DNA of 64,000 nucleotides from Promicromonospora umidemergens. GTDB lineage: Bacteria; Actinomycetota; Actinomycetes; Actinomycetales; Cellulomonadaceae. Below are positions 56,694 to 64,000 of the stretch, piece by piece; the stretch's first letter is position 1; each line of letters begins with the position of its first letter. The stretch covers positions 62,001-126,000 of the forward strand of contig NZ_JAMTCT010000007.1 in assembly GCF_024171995.1 (NCBI RefSeq). Reading direction: 5' to 3'. The position numbers and the translations under genes are program-made. Under the pieces are notes generated by a model. It did not search any database. It was not told the DNA's origin and was given only the letters and a program-made list of their open reading frames with translations.

Positions 56694-57790
56694 GACGCCG
56701 CCCCCTGCCCGCGCTCGTCGAGGAACCGGACCGGCAGGCGCTCGTCCCGCAGGAACTCCCACATCACCTCGTGGGCCTCGATGCTGTGCGTGGCGTACCC
56801 GCCGCCGGAGTAGCTGTCCTCGCCCGGCCACGTGTGACCGCCGCCGAGCACGGCCACCTGCGTGACCTCCGCGCCGGCGGCACAGTCGGTCCAGCGGTAG
56901 GTGGTCACGTCGTCGGCGGTCGCCTCGACCTCGGGCCCGGTGGTGCACCCGTTGCGTCCGACCCACTCACCGGCCCAGTGCGGGATGGCGGGCAGGCCAC
57001 GGTCGACGTCCCCGACGTACGGGATCGTCACGTCGTTGGTGCCGTGGAGCTCCATGACCGGCACCGGGCGCTGCGGGGCGCAGTCCGGATGGCCGGTCCC
57101 GTAGAACGCCGCGGCCACCGGCGCGACGGCGGCGACCCGGTCCGAGAGCTCGCACGCCAGGATGCCGGCGAACCCTCCGCCGTTGGACTTGCCGGTGGCG
57201 TACACCCGGCGCGAGTCCACGCACAGGTCCGACTCCAGGGTGTCCAGCAGGTCGTTCGCGTAGGCGACGTCGTCGACCCCGGGAGCTGAGTACGGCGCGC
57301 CCTCCCAGGCCTGCCGGTCACCGTCCCCGGTGCCGACCACGCCGTTGCCGTAGGCAACGATCGCGGGCAGGGCGTTCAGCCCGGCGAACGCCTCGGTGCC
57401 CGCACCGGTGTTGCCACGCCCGTGGAACACGAGCACGACCGGCCAGGCGCGGTCGCTCCGGTAGCCGTCGGGCAGGTGCAGCTGCACGCTCCGCTCCCGC
57501 CCGTCGCTGGTGAGCGTGCGCAGCACGCTGCTGCCAGGCTCCTGGCCAGGGTCGGTCCCGCACCCGACGGAACGCACCGGGCGGGCGGCAGCGGCCGGGG
57601 CGACGCTGCCCGACGGCTGGGTCGTCGCGCCGGCCGGAACCGGAGCGGCAGACACCGTGGTGGCGCCGACCGGGCCGGCCAGGCCCGAGACCGCGAGCGC
57701 CAGCGCAGTGAGGAGCGCGGCACGGCGGCCGAGCCGCCGGGGGGCGCCGCCTGCGCGGCCATGGCCGGATGATGCTGTCGTCGTTGACAT
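56690..57790 (-). CDS. secreted PHB-depolymerase-family esterase
   Basis: 366 residues from ATG 57790. A signal peptide (about 20-50, RRAALLTALALAVSGLAG) leads to an alpha/beta hydrolase of the LpqC/feruloyl-esterase type: SVQLHLPDGYRSDRAWPVVL, VFHGRGNTGAG, RVYATGKSNGGGFAGILACE (nucleophile Ser in G-K-S-N-G), PVMELHGTNDVTIPY with the acid, and VLGGGHTWPGEDS with the His. Such enzymes cut feruloyl, acetyl or polyhydroxyalkanoate esters outside the cell. Its stop overlaps the AbgT transporter start, which suggests that its product is the transporter's cargo. Confidence 0.88.
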   Translation of the reverse strand: MSTTTASSGHGRAGGAPRRLGRRAALLTALALAVSGLAGPVGATTVSAAPVPAGATTQPSGSVAPAAAARPVRSVGCGTDPGQEPGSSVLRTLTSDGRERSVQLHLPDGYRSDRAWPVVLVFHGRGNTGAGTEAFAGLNALPAIVAYGNGVVGTGDGDRQAWEGAPYSAPGVDDVAYANDLLDTLESDLCVDSRRVYATGKSNGGGFAGILACELSDRVAAVAPVAAAFYGTGHPDCAPQRPVPVMELHGTNDVTIPYVGDVDRGLPAIPHWAGEWVGRNGCTTGPEVEATADDVTTYRWTDCAAGAEVTQVAVLGGGHTWPGEDSYSGGGYATHSIEAHEVMWEFLRDERLPVRFLDERGQGAAS

Positions 57791-57897
57791 GCGAGTCCTT
57801 TCTCGGTGCCAGCCCGCGGGTGCGGGCATGACGGAACGGACACCTGGCGGGCCAGGTGCGTCGAGGGTTCGGTATGGGTGGGTGTGCGGAGCCGGGC

Positions 57898-58665
57898 CTA
57901 TGCGGCCAGCCACTCCTCGAGGAACGTCGTGATGCGGCCGACGATGGCCTGCACGATCGCGGCGCCGTCCTCGGCGGTGGCACGGCGGGGGTCACCGAGC
58001 ACCCCGTTGCCGCTGAGCCGGTCGTACGGGAGGGTGAGGGCGGGCTGCGCGTGGTGGCGCGCGGTCCGGGAGACGTCGTCGAGCTGGTCCGGGGTGGTGG
58101 TGCCCGGCTCGAGACGGTCGGGGTGCACCAGGTGCGGTGCGATGTGCAGCATCTGCGCGGTCTCGGCCTCGCCGGAGTGGCCGTGGACCGCACTCGGGTC
58201 CAAGGCCGCCACGGCGTCGCCGGCCAGCGACGTCAGCGGCGACCAGGCGAGCTGGACGCCGGGGTGCGACACGAGGAGGTCCTGCGCCACCGTGGTCAGC
58301 GTCGCGTTGTTGCCGCCGTGCCCGGTGACGACCAGGAACCGGGTCCAGCCGTGGGTGTGCAGGCTCGTCACGTACTCCCGCACGACGGCGGCGAACGTGC
58401 TCGTCGTGAGGGTCACCGTGCCGGGGAACGCCATGTGGTGCGGCGACACCCCGAGGGGGATCGACGGACCGACCACCACGCGGCCGGCCAGGTTCGCGGC
58501 AACCTGCGCGACGACCGCCTCGGCCCGCACCAGGTCGGTACCGAGCACCATGCCCGGGCCGTGCTGCTCCAGGGCACCTGCCGGGATCAGCACGATCGTG
58601 CCGCGCGCCACAGCGTCTGCGGCCTCCAGCGTCGTCATCTCCGCGAGGCGGTCCGGTGCCGTCAT
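57898..58665 (-). CDS. creatininase family amidohydrolase
   Basis: 255 residues. The metal-site pattern is present: LIPAGALEQHGPGMVLGTDL (E-x-H-G-x-H/G-type start with Asp), PSIPLGVSPHHMAF, FLVVTGHGGNN (G-H-G-x-N) and DPSAVHGHSGEAETAQML (H-A-x-x-x-E-T type). These zinc or iron enzymes open cyclic amides or formamides such as creatinine or mycofactocin and pyrroloquinoline precursors. Its start overlaps the GntR regulator stop by four bases. A gap of 107 bases follows before the esterase, without a visible terminator. Confidence 0.85.
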   Translation of the reverse strand: MTAPDRLAEMTTLEAADAVARGTIVLIPAGALEQHGPGMVLGTDLVRAEAVVAQVAANLAGRVVVGPSIPLGVSPHHMAFPGTVTLTTSTFAAVVREYVTSLHTHGWTRFLVVTGHGGNNATLTTVAQDLLVSHPGVQLAWSPLTSLAGDAVAALDPSAVHGHSGEAETAQMLHIAPHLVHPDRLEPGTTTPDQLDDVSRTARHHAQPALTLPYDRLSGNGVLGDPRRATAEDGAAIVQAIVGRITTFLEEWLAA

Positions 58666-59351
58666 GACGCCGCACCGCCGAAGTCCGCCGTCTCGAGCGA
58701 CTCCCGGATCGTGGTCAGGTGGGTCCGGGTGAGACGCTCGGCCGCCGCACCGTCGCCGTCCCGCACCGCGGCCAGGATCTCGAGGTGCTCCGCATGGTCC
58801 CGCCGGCGGTCGTCGTACCGGAACCGGATCTCCGTCTGCTCAGGGGCCCGCACGTGCAGCAGCGCCTCCACCGTCTCGCGCAGCAGGCCGTTGCCCGACG
58901 CCGCCGCCAGCTCCACGTGGAAGTTCAGCGCGGGCCGGACCCCGTGCACAGGGGGCTGCAGCGCCGTCGCAGCGGCGGCCTCCAGGCGCTGCAGCCCAGC
59001 GGCGTCGCGGGCGCTCGCGGCCAGCGCGGCGATGCCGGGCTCGATGACGAGGCGGGCCTGGACGAGCTCGATCACCGAGGCGCGCGTGATGTGCGGCCGG
59101 TGCGGGTTGGCCAGGACCGACCGCTCGAGGCCGGGCCCGATGTACGTCCCGGAGCCGTGCCGCAGCTCGACCACGCCGGTGGCCTCGAGCCGCCGCAGGG
59201 CCTCCCGGACGGTCGGGGTCGTGACGGCGAAGCGCTTGGCCAGGTCGCGGGAGGACTCGAGCACGTCGCCCGGTCCGAGGCTCTCGGAGCGGATCAGCTG
59301 CACGATGTCGTCAGCGAGCTGCTCGGAGAACGAGGCTCTACCTTGAGTCAT
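58662..59351 (-). CDS. FadR-type GntR transcriptional regulator
   Basis: 229 residues from ATG 59351; the frame continues upstream into the palindrome and is not used. The N-terminal winged helix shows QLADDIVQLIRSESLGPGDV, LAKRFAVTTPTVREALRRLE and GVVELRHGSGTYIG. The C-terminal FCD domain has VIELVQARLVIEPGIAALAA, NFHVELAAASGN and HAEHLEILAAVRDGDGAAAE with the His/Asp metal site. It probably controls the creatininase, esterase and AbgT genes downstream. A perfect 7-1-7 palindrome lies 12 bases before its start. Confidence 0.9.
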   Translation of the reverse strand: MTQGRASFSEQLADDIVQLIRSESLGPGDVLESSRDLAKRFAVTTPTVREALRRLEATGVVELRHGSGTYIGPGLERSVLANPHRPHITRASVIELVQARLVIEPGIAALAASARDAAGLQRLEAAAATALQPPVHGVRPALNFHVELAAASGNGLLRETVEALLHVRAPEQTEIRFRYDDRRRDHAEHLEILAAVRDGDGAAAERLTRTHLTTIRESLETADFGGAAS

Positions 59352-59362
59352 GGAAGTGACTA

Positions 59363-59377
59363 AATCACTTAGTGATT
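59363..59377. promoter_or_regulatory. candidate operator of the GntR regulator
   Basis: AATCACTTAGTGATT, a perfect 15-base palindrome, A/T-rich, 12 bases upstream of the regulator's ATG on the minus strand. Size and place fit FadR-type autoregulation. Confidence 0.6.
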
Positions 59378-59401
59378 CTTCCGTCAAGGAGGACGACCGG
59401 T

Positions 59402-59482
59402 GCTGACTGACGTTCAGCAGGCCACAGGCGACCATCTGCTGCTCGATGACGGCCGGTTCCAGCCTGCTGAACCTCAGTCAGC
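59402..59482. repeat. REP-like palindromic repeat, copy 2
   Basis: 21-base arms (59402-59422 and 59462-59482) with one mismatch, outer parts GCTGACTGA / TCAGTCAGC and inner GTTCAGCAGGC / GCCTGCTGAAC. The outer arms and the AGGCGACC and GGTTCCAGCC parts of the loop also occur in copy 1 at 21126-21197. It follows the stop of the MarR gene by nine bases and may terminate it. Confidence 0.65.
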
Positions 59483-59491
59483 AGTACCGCC

Positions 59492-59962
59492 TCAAGCTTC
59501 GGGAACCGGTCGTGGCCAGTGCCGCCCGGACCGTTCCTCGATCACCCGGTTGTACCGGGCCAGCAGCTCGGCGAGCTTCGCCTGGTCCTGCTCCGGCCAG
59601 TCGGTGAGCAGCTCGGCGAGCAGCACCTGGCTCGCCTCGCGCTCCTCGGTGAGCAGGCGGCGGCCGTCGTCCGACAGCCGGAGCTTGCGAGCCTGACCCC
59701 CTTCCGGGTCCTCGAACCGCTCCGCGAGCCCTGCCCCGCGCAGGGCCGCCGTCTGCCGGTTCAGCGTCGAGACGTCGAGGCCGGTGGCGCCGGCGAGCTC
59801 GGACAGACTGGCCGGCCCGCCGGCGTCGAGCAGGCTGAGCAGGGTGTACGCACTCTGGTCGAGCAGGCCCCCGTGCCGGCGCGAACGGCCTGCGGGAAGC
59901 ATGGCGAGGTGGCGGCCGAACAGCATGGCCTCGTACTCGATCCGGTCGATCGGGGACGTCAT
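59492..59962 (-). CDS. MarR family transcriptional regulator
   Basis: 156 residues: the MarR winged helix is seen in LLDQSAYTLLSLLDAGGPAS, LSELAGATGLDVSTLNRQTA and LRGAGLAERFEDPEGGQARK (the wing), with N- and C-terminal dimer helices. It is divergent from an MFS exporter gene 115 bases away. Two TGTGCATnATGCACA-type sites lie between them, the expected arrangement for a repressor released by a drug-like ligand. Confidence 0.92.
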   Translation of the reverse strand: MTSPIDRIEYEAMLFGRHLAMLPAGRSRRHGGLLDQSAYTLLSLLDAGGPASLSELAGATGLDVSTLNRQTAALRGAGLAERFEDPEGGQARKLRLSDDGRRLLTEEREASQVLLAELLTDWPEQDQAKLAELLARYNRVIEERSGRHWPRPVPEA

Positions 59963-59996
59963 CGGCTACCTCCGGGTCGCGTGCGCCGACCGGCGC

Positions 59997-60011
59997 TATG
60001 CATCATGCACA
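59997..60011. promoter_or_regulatory. MarR operator site 1
   Basis: TATGCATCATGCACA, one mismatch from a perfect palindrome, 35 bases upstream of the MarR start. Confidence 0.6.
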
Positions 60012-60040
60012 AGATATGGCACCCTGAGCCTCACGCCTAA

Positions 60041-60055
60041 TGTGCATGATGCACA
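60041..60055. promoter_or_regulatory. MarR operator site 2
   Basis: TGTGCATGATGCACA, a perfect 15-base palindrome apart from its central base, 21 bases before the MFS start. Centres of sites 1 and 2 are 44 bases apart, four helical turns, so two dimers could lie on one face of the DNA. Confidence 0.7.
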
Positions 60056-60076
60056 GCAACTATTCCGAGGAGACTC

Positions 60077-61531
60077 GTGACGACCACCTCGTCCCGCCCC
60101 ACGCCCCTGCCGGACGGCGGCGCCGCCCCGACGGTCCCCCCGAACCGCATCGTCGCCGTCCTCGCGATCGGCGGGATCGTCGTGGCGATGACCCAGACCC
60201 TCGTGGTCCCGATCATCGCGACCCTGCCGGCCATCTTCGACGCCCCGGCGTCGGACACGTCCTGGATCATCACGATCACGCTGCTGGTCGCCGCGGTCTC
60301 GACCCCCGTAGCGGGGCGGCTGGGCGACCTGTACGGCAAGAAGAAGATGCTCCTGATCTCCTTGCTGCCGCTCGCCGTCGGCTCCGCGGTCTGCGCCGTG
60401 GCGACCACGGTGCCCGTGATGGTCACCGGCCGCGGCCTGCAGGGCCTGGCCACCGGCTTCATCCCGCTCGGGATCAGCATGCTCCACGACCTGCTGCCCA
60501 AGGAGCGGACGGCCGGCGCGATCTCCCTGATGAGCTCGTCGCTCGGGATCGGTGGCGCCTTCGGGCTCCCCTTCGCCGCCGCCGTCGCACAGTTCGCGAG
60601 CTGGCGCTTCCTGTTCTGGCTGATCACCGTCTGCGCAGCCCTGATGGCCGTGATCATCTGGCGGACGATCCCCGCCCCCGCCGCGCGGGTCAGGGTCCGC
60701 ACCCCGTTCGACTACGTCGGCGTGCTCGGCCTGAGCGCCGGCCTCGTGGCCCTGCTGCTCGCCGTCTCCAAGGGCGCCGAGTGGGGCTGGACCAGCCCGC
60801 TCGTGCTCGGGCTGTTCGCCGGGTCCGTCCTGGTCCTCCTCGCCTGGGGCTGGTGGGAGCTGCGCACACCGGCAGCCCTGGTCGACCTGCGCACCACCGC
60901 ACGGCCGGCCGTCCTGATCACCAACCTCGCCTCGATCCTGGTCGGCTTCGCGATGTACGCGCAGTCGCTCATCCTGCCCCAGCTGATGCAGGCACCCGCC
61001 GAGACGGGGTTCGGCCTCGGCCAGTCGATGCTGCAGATGGGCCTCTGGATGGCGCCTGCCGGCATCGCCATGACCCTCATGTCGCCGGTCGGCGCCCGCA
61101 TCACCCGCGCGCGAGGCCCCAAGACGACCTTCGTCCTCGGTGGCCTCGTCATGTCGCTCGGCTACGGCCTGTCCGCGCTCGCCATGGACAGCCTCGTCGG
61201 CCTCGCCGCCACGGCGTTCGTCGCCTCGGCGGGCGTCGGGTTCGCCTACGGCGCGATGCCCGCGCTCATCCTCGGCTCCGTCCCCGCCGACGAGAAGGCA
61301 GCGGCGAACGGGTTCAACGCGCTCATGCGCTCCATCGGCACCTCGACAGCGGCCGCCGTGATCGGCGTGGTCCTCGCTCGGATGAGCACCTCGTACGGCG
61401 ACCACACCCTGCCCACCGAGTCCGGGTTCCGGGTGGCCCTGCTGCTCGGCTGCGGTGTCGCGGTGGTGGCGGCCGCGCTGGCGGCGACCATCCCGGTGCG
61501 GGCGACCGGGACGGCCGCGGGCAACGACTGA
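60077..61531 (+). CDS. MFS transporter, DHA2 (drug:H+ antiporter, 14-helix) type
   Basis: 484 residues with about 14 membrane segments. RIVAVLAIGGIVVAMTQTLV opens the protein, STPVAGRLGDLYGKKKMLLI is the loop 2-3 motif G-x-L-x-D-x-x-G-K-K, and GRGLQGLATGFIPLGISML and LMSSSLGIGGAFGLPFAAAV carry motif C. It is probably an exporter of a toxic small molecule. Start GTG at 60077. The divergent MarR regulator and its two operators control it in all likelihood. Confidence 0.9.
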   Translation: MTTTSSRPTPLPDGGAAPTVPPNRIVAVLAIGGIVVAMTQTLVVPIIATLPAIFDAPASDTSWIITITLLVAAVSTPVAGRLGDLYGKKKMLLISLLPLAVGSAVCAVATTVPVMVTGRGLQGLATGFIPLGISMLHDLLPKERTAGAISLMSSSLGIGGAFGLPFAAAVAQFASWRFLFWLITVCAALMAVIIWRTIPAPAARVRVRTPFDYVGVLGLSAGLVALLLAVSKGAEWGWTSPLVLGLFAGSVLVLLAWGWWELRTPAALVDLRTTARPAVLITNLASILVGFAMYAQSLILPQLMQAPAETGFGLGQSMLQMGLWMAPAGIAMTLMSPVGARITRARGPKTTFVLGGLVMSLGYGLSALAMDSLVGLAATAFVASAGVGFAYGAMPALILGSVPADEKAAANGFNALMRSIGTSTAAAVIGVVLARMSTSYGDHTLPTESGFRVALLLGCGVAVVAAALAATIPVRATGTAAGND

Positions 61532-61592
61532 TCCGACGCCGGAGGCCGGCGGTCCCCTCCCGCGGGACCGTCGCCCGGCGTACGGTCGGAGC

Positions 61593-61916
61593 ATGTGCCG
61601 AAACATCACGACGCTCCGCGGGCTCGAACCGCCCGCCACCGACGAAGAGATCACCGCGGCGGCCCTGCAGTTCGTGCGCAAGGTCACCGGCGTGACGAAG
61701 GTCAGCGACGCCACGCGCGAGCCGGTGGAGCAGGCCACGCAGGAGATCACCGACATCGTGACGCGCCTGCTCGACGCGCTGCCGGAACGCCGCCAGCCGC
61801 CGAAGACGGTGCCCCCGCTGCGCCGCGCGGAGGTCCAGGAGCGCATCGCACAGCGCATCAAGGAACGCGAGGAGCACGAGCGGATGCACGAGCTGGGCGT
61901 CGCGCACACGCACTGA
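61593..61916 (+). CDS. DUF2277 family protein
   Basis: 107 residues from ATG 61593. MCRNITTLRGLEPPATDEEI followed by AALQFVRKVTGV is the very constant start of DUF2277 proteins, small cytoplasmic proteins of unknown function found across bacteria. The C-terminal half is helical and charged. It is followed 22 bases later by another small gene. Confidence 0.9.
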   Translation: MCRNITTLRGLEPPATDEEITAAALQFVRKVTGVTKVSDATREPVEQATQEITDIVTRLLDALPERRQPPKTVPPLRRAEVQERIAQRIKEREEHERMHELGVAHTH

Positions 61917-61938
61917 CCGGGCGGCTAACCTGGCCCGC

Positions 61939-62214
61939 GTGACCGAACACGCCCCCGTGAGCGCCGCGATGCACCGCGCCAAGGCCGACGCCCGCGCCTC
62001 CCACGTCACCGTGGGCCTGGTGCGGAACCTGCCGGGGGATCGCGAGGAGATCGACTGCTCGTGCGGCATGACTCTGGCCAACGGGCCGCAGTGGTCGCTC
62101 GACGAGCACATCCGCCTGCACCGGGCCGAGGCCCGCTACCTGGCGCTGAGCCAGGTGGCGCCCGCTGGCATGCCCCGCATCATCCCCGTCGACCCGGAGC
62201 GGCTGCCCCGCTGA
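61939..62214 (+). CDS. small hypothetical protein, 91 aa
   Basis: GTG start at 61939. The sequence has DREEIDCSCGMTLANGPQWS with a Cys-x-Cys pair and WSLDEHIRLHRAEARYLALS with two histidines, which could together bind a metal. I do not recognise the family. It probably shares a transcript with the DUF2277 gene, 22 bases upstream. Confidence 0.65.
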   Translation: MTEHAPVSAAMHRAKADARASHVTVGLVRNLPGDREEIDCSCGMTLANGPQWSLDEHIRLHRAEARYLALSQVAPAGMPRIIPVDPERLPR

Positions 62215-62226
62215 CGAGGCCGGCCG

Positions 62227-62472
62227 TCAGAGCTCTTCCGGGTCGTCCCAGGACACGCCGCTCGACGCGCCGGAGATCGGGTCGAGCTCGCAGCCGGCGA
62301 GGTTGCGCGGCGCCTTGGAGACGTCTCCCCCGCCGAGCAGGCCACGGCGGGTTGCGGCGCGGCGGTGGGCCGGCGGCGCGATGTGGGCGTAGGAAGCGTT
62401 CGACTCGTCGACCAGGTCGGTCGGACCGGGGTCGACAGGGTCGGTGGCGGGCTGGGGTTCCCCCGTGATCAT
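62227..62472 (-). CDS. small hypothetical protein, 81 aa
   Basis: From ATG 62472 (MITGEPQPATDPVDPG). It has an acidic, proline-rich first third and then HRRAATRRGLLGGGDVSKAP and GCELDPISGASSGVSWDD. Probably disordered; no family recognised. A longer upstream frame is not used because it crosses the region before glgX with poor codon use. It converges with the 91-residue gene, 12 bases apart. Confidence 0.5.
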   Translation of the reverse strand: MITGEPQPATDPVDPGPTDLVDESNASYAHIAPPAHRRAATRRGLLGGGDVSKAPRNLAGCELDPISGASSGVSWDDPEEL

Positions 62473-62614
62473 GGTCTCATCCTCGCAGATCGCCCGGTCT
62501 TCGCATCCTCCGCTTGGCACAGTATTTTGAATCCCCTCGAAGCCTCCACGACCACGGCACGCCCAGCGCGCAGATCTCCCCCCACGTACCCCGCAGGGGT
62601 GTGATGATCGTCCG

Positions 62615-64000
62615 ATGCAGACCTGGCCTGGGCGCCCGTACCCTCTCGGCGCGACGTTCGACGGTACGGGCACCAACTTCACGCTCTACTCGTCGGTGGC
62701 ACAGCGGGTCGAGCTGTGCCTGCTCGCCGACGACGACACCGAGACCCGTATCGAGGTGACCGAGACCGACGCGCACGTGTGGCACGTCTACCTGCCCGGC
62801 GTCGGCCCAGGGACGCGGTACGGGTACCGCGTGCACGGGCCGTACGACCCGGCCGCCGGCCACCGCTGCAACCCCGCGAAGCTCCTCCTGGACCCCTACG
62901 CCAAGGCGGTGGACGGCGACCTCGACGGGGACCCGTCCCTGTTCTCCTACCCGTTCTCGGACGTGGCTCAGGCCACCACCGGCACGACGCCGGACCCCGC
63001 CGACTCCCTCGGCCACACCATGGTCTCCGTGGTGGTCAACCCGTTCTTCGACTGGGGCCACGACCGCCCGCCGGCCACGCCGTACCACGAGACCGTGATC
63101 TACGAGGCGCACGTCAAGGGCCTCACGATGCGCCACCCCGACGTCCCCGACGAGCTGCGCGGCACGTACGCGGGGCTCGCCCACCCCGCGGTCATCGAGC
63201 ACCTGACCAAGCTGGGCGTCACGGCGATCGAGCTCATGCCGGTGCACCAGTTCGTCACCGACCCGTCGCTGGCGGCCAAGGGCCTGAGCAACTACTGGGG
63301 CTACAACACGATCGGGTTCTTCGCCCCCCACAACGGGTACGCGGGCTACGGCCGGCGCGGCGAGCAGGTCATGGAGTTCAAGGCGATGGTCAAGGCGCTG
63401 CACCAGGCGGGCATCGAGGTGCTGCTCGACGTCGTCTACAACCACACCGCCGAGGGCAACCAGCTGGGCCCCACGCTGGGCTTCCGCGGCATCGACAACG
63501 CCGCCTACTACCGGCTGGTCGACGGCGACGACGCGCACTACTTCGACACCACCGGCACGGGCAACTCGCTGCTCATGCGCTCCCCCGCCGTGCTGCAGCT
63601 CATCATGGACTCGCTGCGGTACTGGGTCGAGGAGATGCACGTCGACGGGTTCCGCTTCGACCTGGCGGCCACGCTGGCCCGCCAGTTCCACGAGGTCGAC
63701 CGGCTGAGCGCGTTCTTCGACATCGTGCACCAGGACCCGGTGATCTCCCAGGTCAAGCTGATCGCCGAGCCGTGGGACCTGGGCGACGGTGGTTACCAGG
63801 TGGGCGGGTTCCCGTCCCTGTGGACGGAATGGAACGGCCGCTACCGCGACACCGTGCGCGACTTCTGGCGCGGGGAGCCCGCGACCCTGCCGGAGTTCGC
63901 CTCACGCCTGACCGGGTCCAGCGACCTGTACGAGCACAGCGGGCGGATGCCCAGCGCGTCCATCAACTTCGTCACCGCCCACGACGGCTTCACGCTCGCC
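62615..64000 (+). CDS. glgX: glycogen debranching enzyme GlgX (N-terminal part)
   Basis: The first 462 codons of a GH13 subfamily 11 enzyme, cut by the window edge. ATG 62615. An N-terminal CBM48 ([40 protein letters not shown]) leads to the barrel with [27 protein letters not shown] (region I), [12 protein letters not shown] with the nucleophile Asp (region II), [17 protein letters not shown] with the acid/base Glu (region III) and [12 protein letters not shown] (region IV, H-D). It removes branches from glycogen after phosphorylase action. It starts on its own, divergent from the small gene at 62227. Confidence 0.95.
   Translation, partial: MQTWPGRPYPLGATFDGTGTNFTLYSSVAQRVELCLLADDDTETRIEVTETDAHVWHVYLPGVGPGTRYGYRVHGPYDPAAGHRCNPAKLLLDPYAKAVDGDLDGDPSLFSYPFSDVAQATTGTTPDPADSLGHTMVSVVVNPFFDWGHDRPPATPYHETVIYEAHVKGLTMRHPDVPDELRGTYAGLAHPAVIEHLTKLGVTAIELMPVHQFVTDPSLAAKGLSNYWGYNTIGFFAPHNGYAGYGRRGEQVMEFKAMVKALHQAGIEVLLDVVYNHTAEGNQLGPTLGFRGIDNAAYYRLVDGDDAHYFDTTGTGNSLLMRSPAVLQLIMDSLRYWVEEMHVDGFRFDLAATLARQFHEVDRLSAFFDIVHQDPVISQVKLIAEPWDLGDGGYQVGGFPSLWTEWNGRYRDTVRDFWRGEPATLPEFASRLTGSSDLYEHSGRMPSASINFVTAHDGFTLA

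Overview
The window is GC-rich chromosomal DNA of an actinobacterium. The run thrS - HIT hydrolase - pgsA - acyltransferase - pimA - small membrane protein - pdxS (11.8-17.9 kb) has the phosphatidylinositol-mannoside gene order known from mycobacteria and their relatives. Together with many secreted polysaccharide-degrading enzymes and a MsiK-dependent style of sugar ABC transporter without its own ATPase, this suggests a polymer-degrading Micrococcales member (Promicromonosporaceae or Cellulomonadaceae-like). The genus is inference only.

0-10.8 kb is an accessory region with an unusual architecture. The last 18 codons, stop codon and terminator of pdxS occur once in place (10.71-10.81 kb) and three more times downstream of it (about 9.06-9.19, 7.06-7.20 and 4.32-4.44 kb). 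Each displaced copy is preceded, in pdxS orientation, by the same 14-bp arm CAATCTTGGACCAC, which is absent from pdxS itself. This cuts the region into small cassettes of about 1.6, 2.0 and 2.8 kb. They carry a DUF6000-like protein with an RHH antitoxin and MazF toxin; an ECF sigma factor with its CU044_5270-type partner; and an XRE regulator, ImmA/IrrE protease and frameshifted PIN-like protein plus an acetyltransferase. Beyond the last copy lie a 723-residue protein with a TerD-like domain and unknown genes. The best reading is serial site-specific insertion at the pdxS 3' end, separating pdxS from the usual downstream pdxT. No recombinase is visible. I regard this as the most novel feature.

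18-29.5 kb: an MT0933-like small protein, a Na+/H+ antiporter, a tyrosine phosphatase, a 1255-residue secreted GH59-like enzyme, two copies of a Gly-Cys-Val tRNA operon enclosing three small genes or remnants, and pabB. 29.5-45 kb is a polysaccharide-use locus: two secreted alginate-lyase-like proteins, an operon of two GH43-type enzymes and a GH36 enzyme, a LacI regulator, a binding protein with two permeases, and a 2-hydroxyacid dehydrogenase. LacI-type operators around AACGTT or TCGTTA lie at four places in front of these units and probably make them one regulon. pabC and a Val(CAC) tRNA follow.

46.7-64 kb: an unexplained repeat cluster, an alpha/beta hydrolase, a secreted GH64 glucanase with a CBM13, two DHFR-like proteins (the other is at 45 kb), a phosphatase-like protein, GAPDH, a GlxA-type regulator, a sialidase-like protein, an AbgT transporter-esterase-creatininase-GntR group, a MarR-MFS divergent pair, small conserved proteins and the 5' part of glgX, cut by the window edge. 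Several gene ends are marked by very long palindromes with little or no loop.
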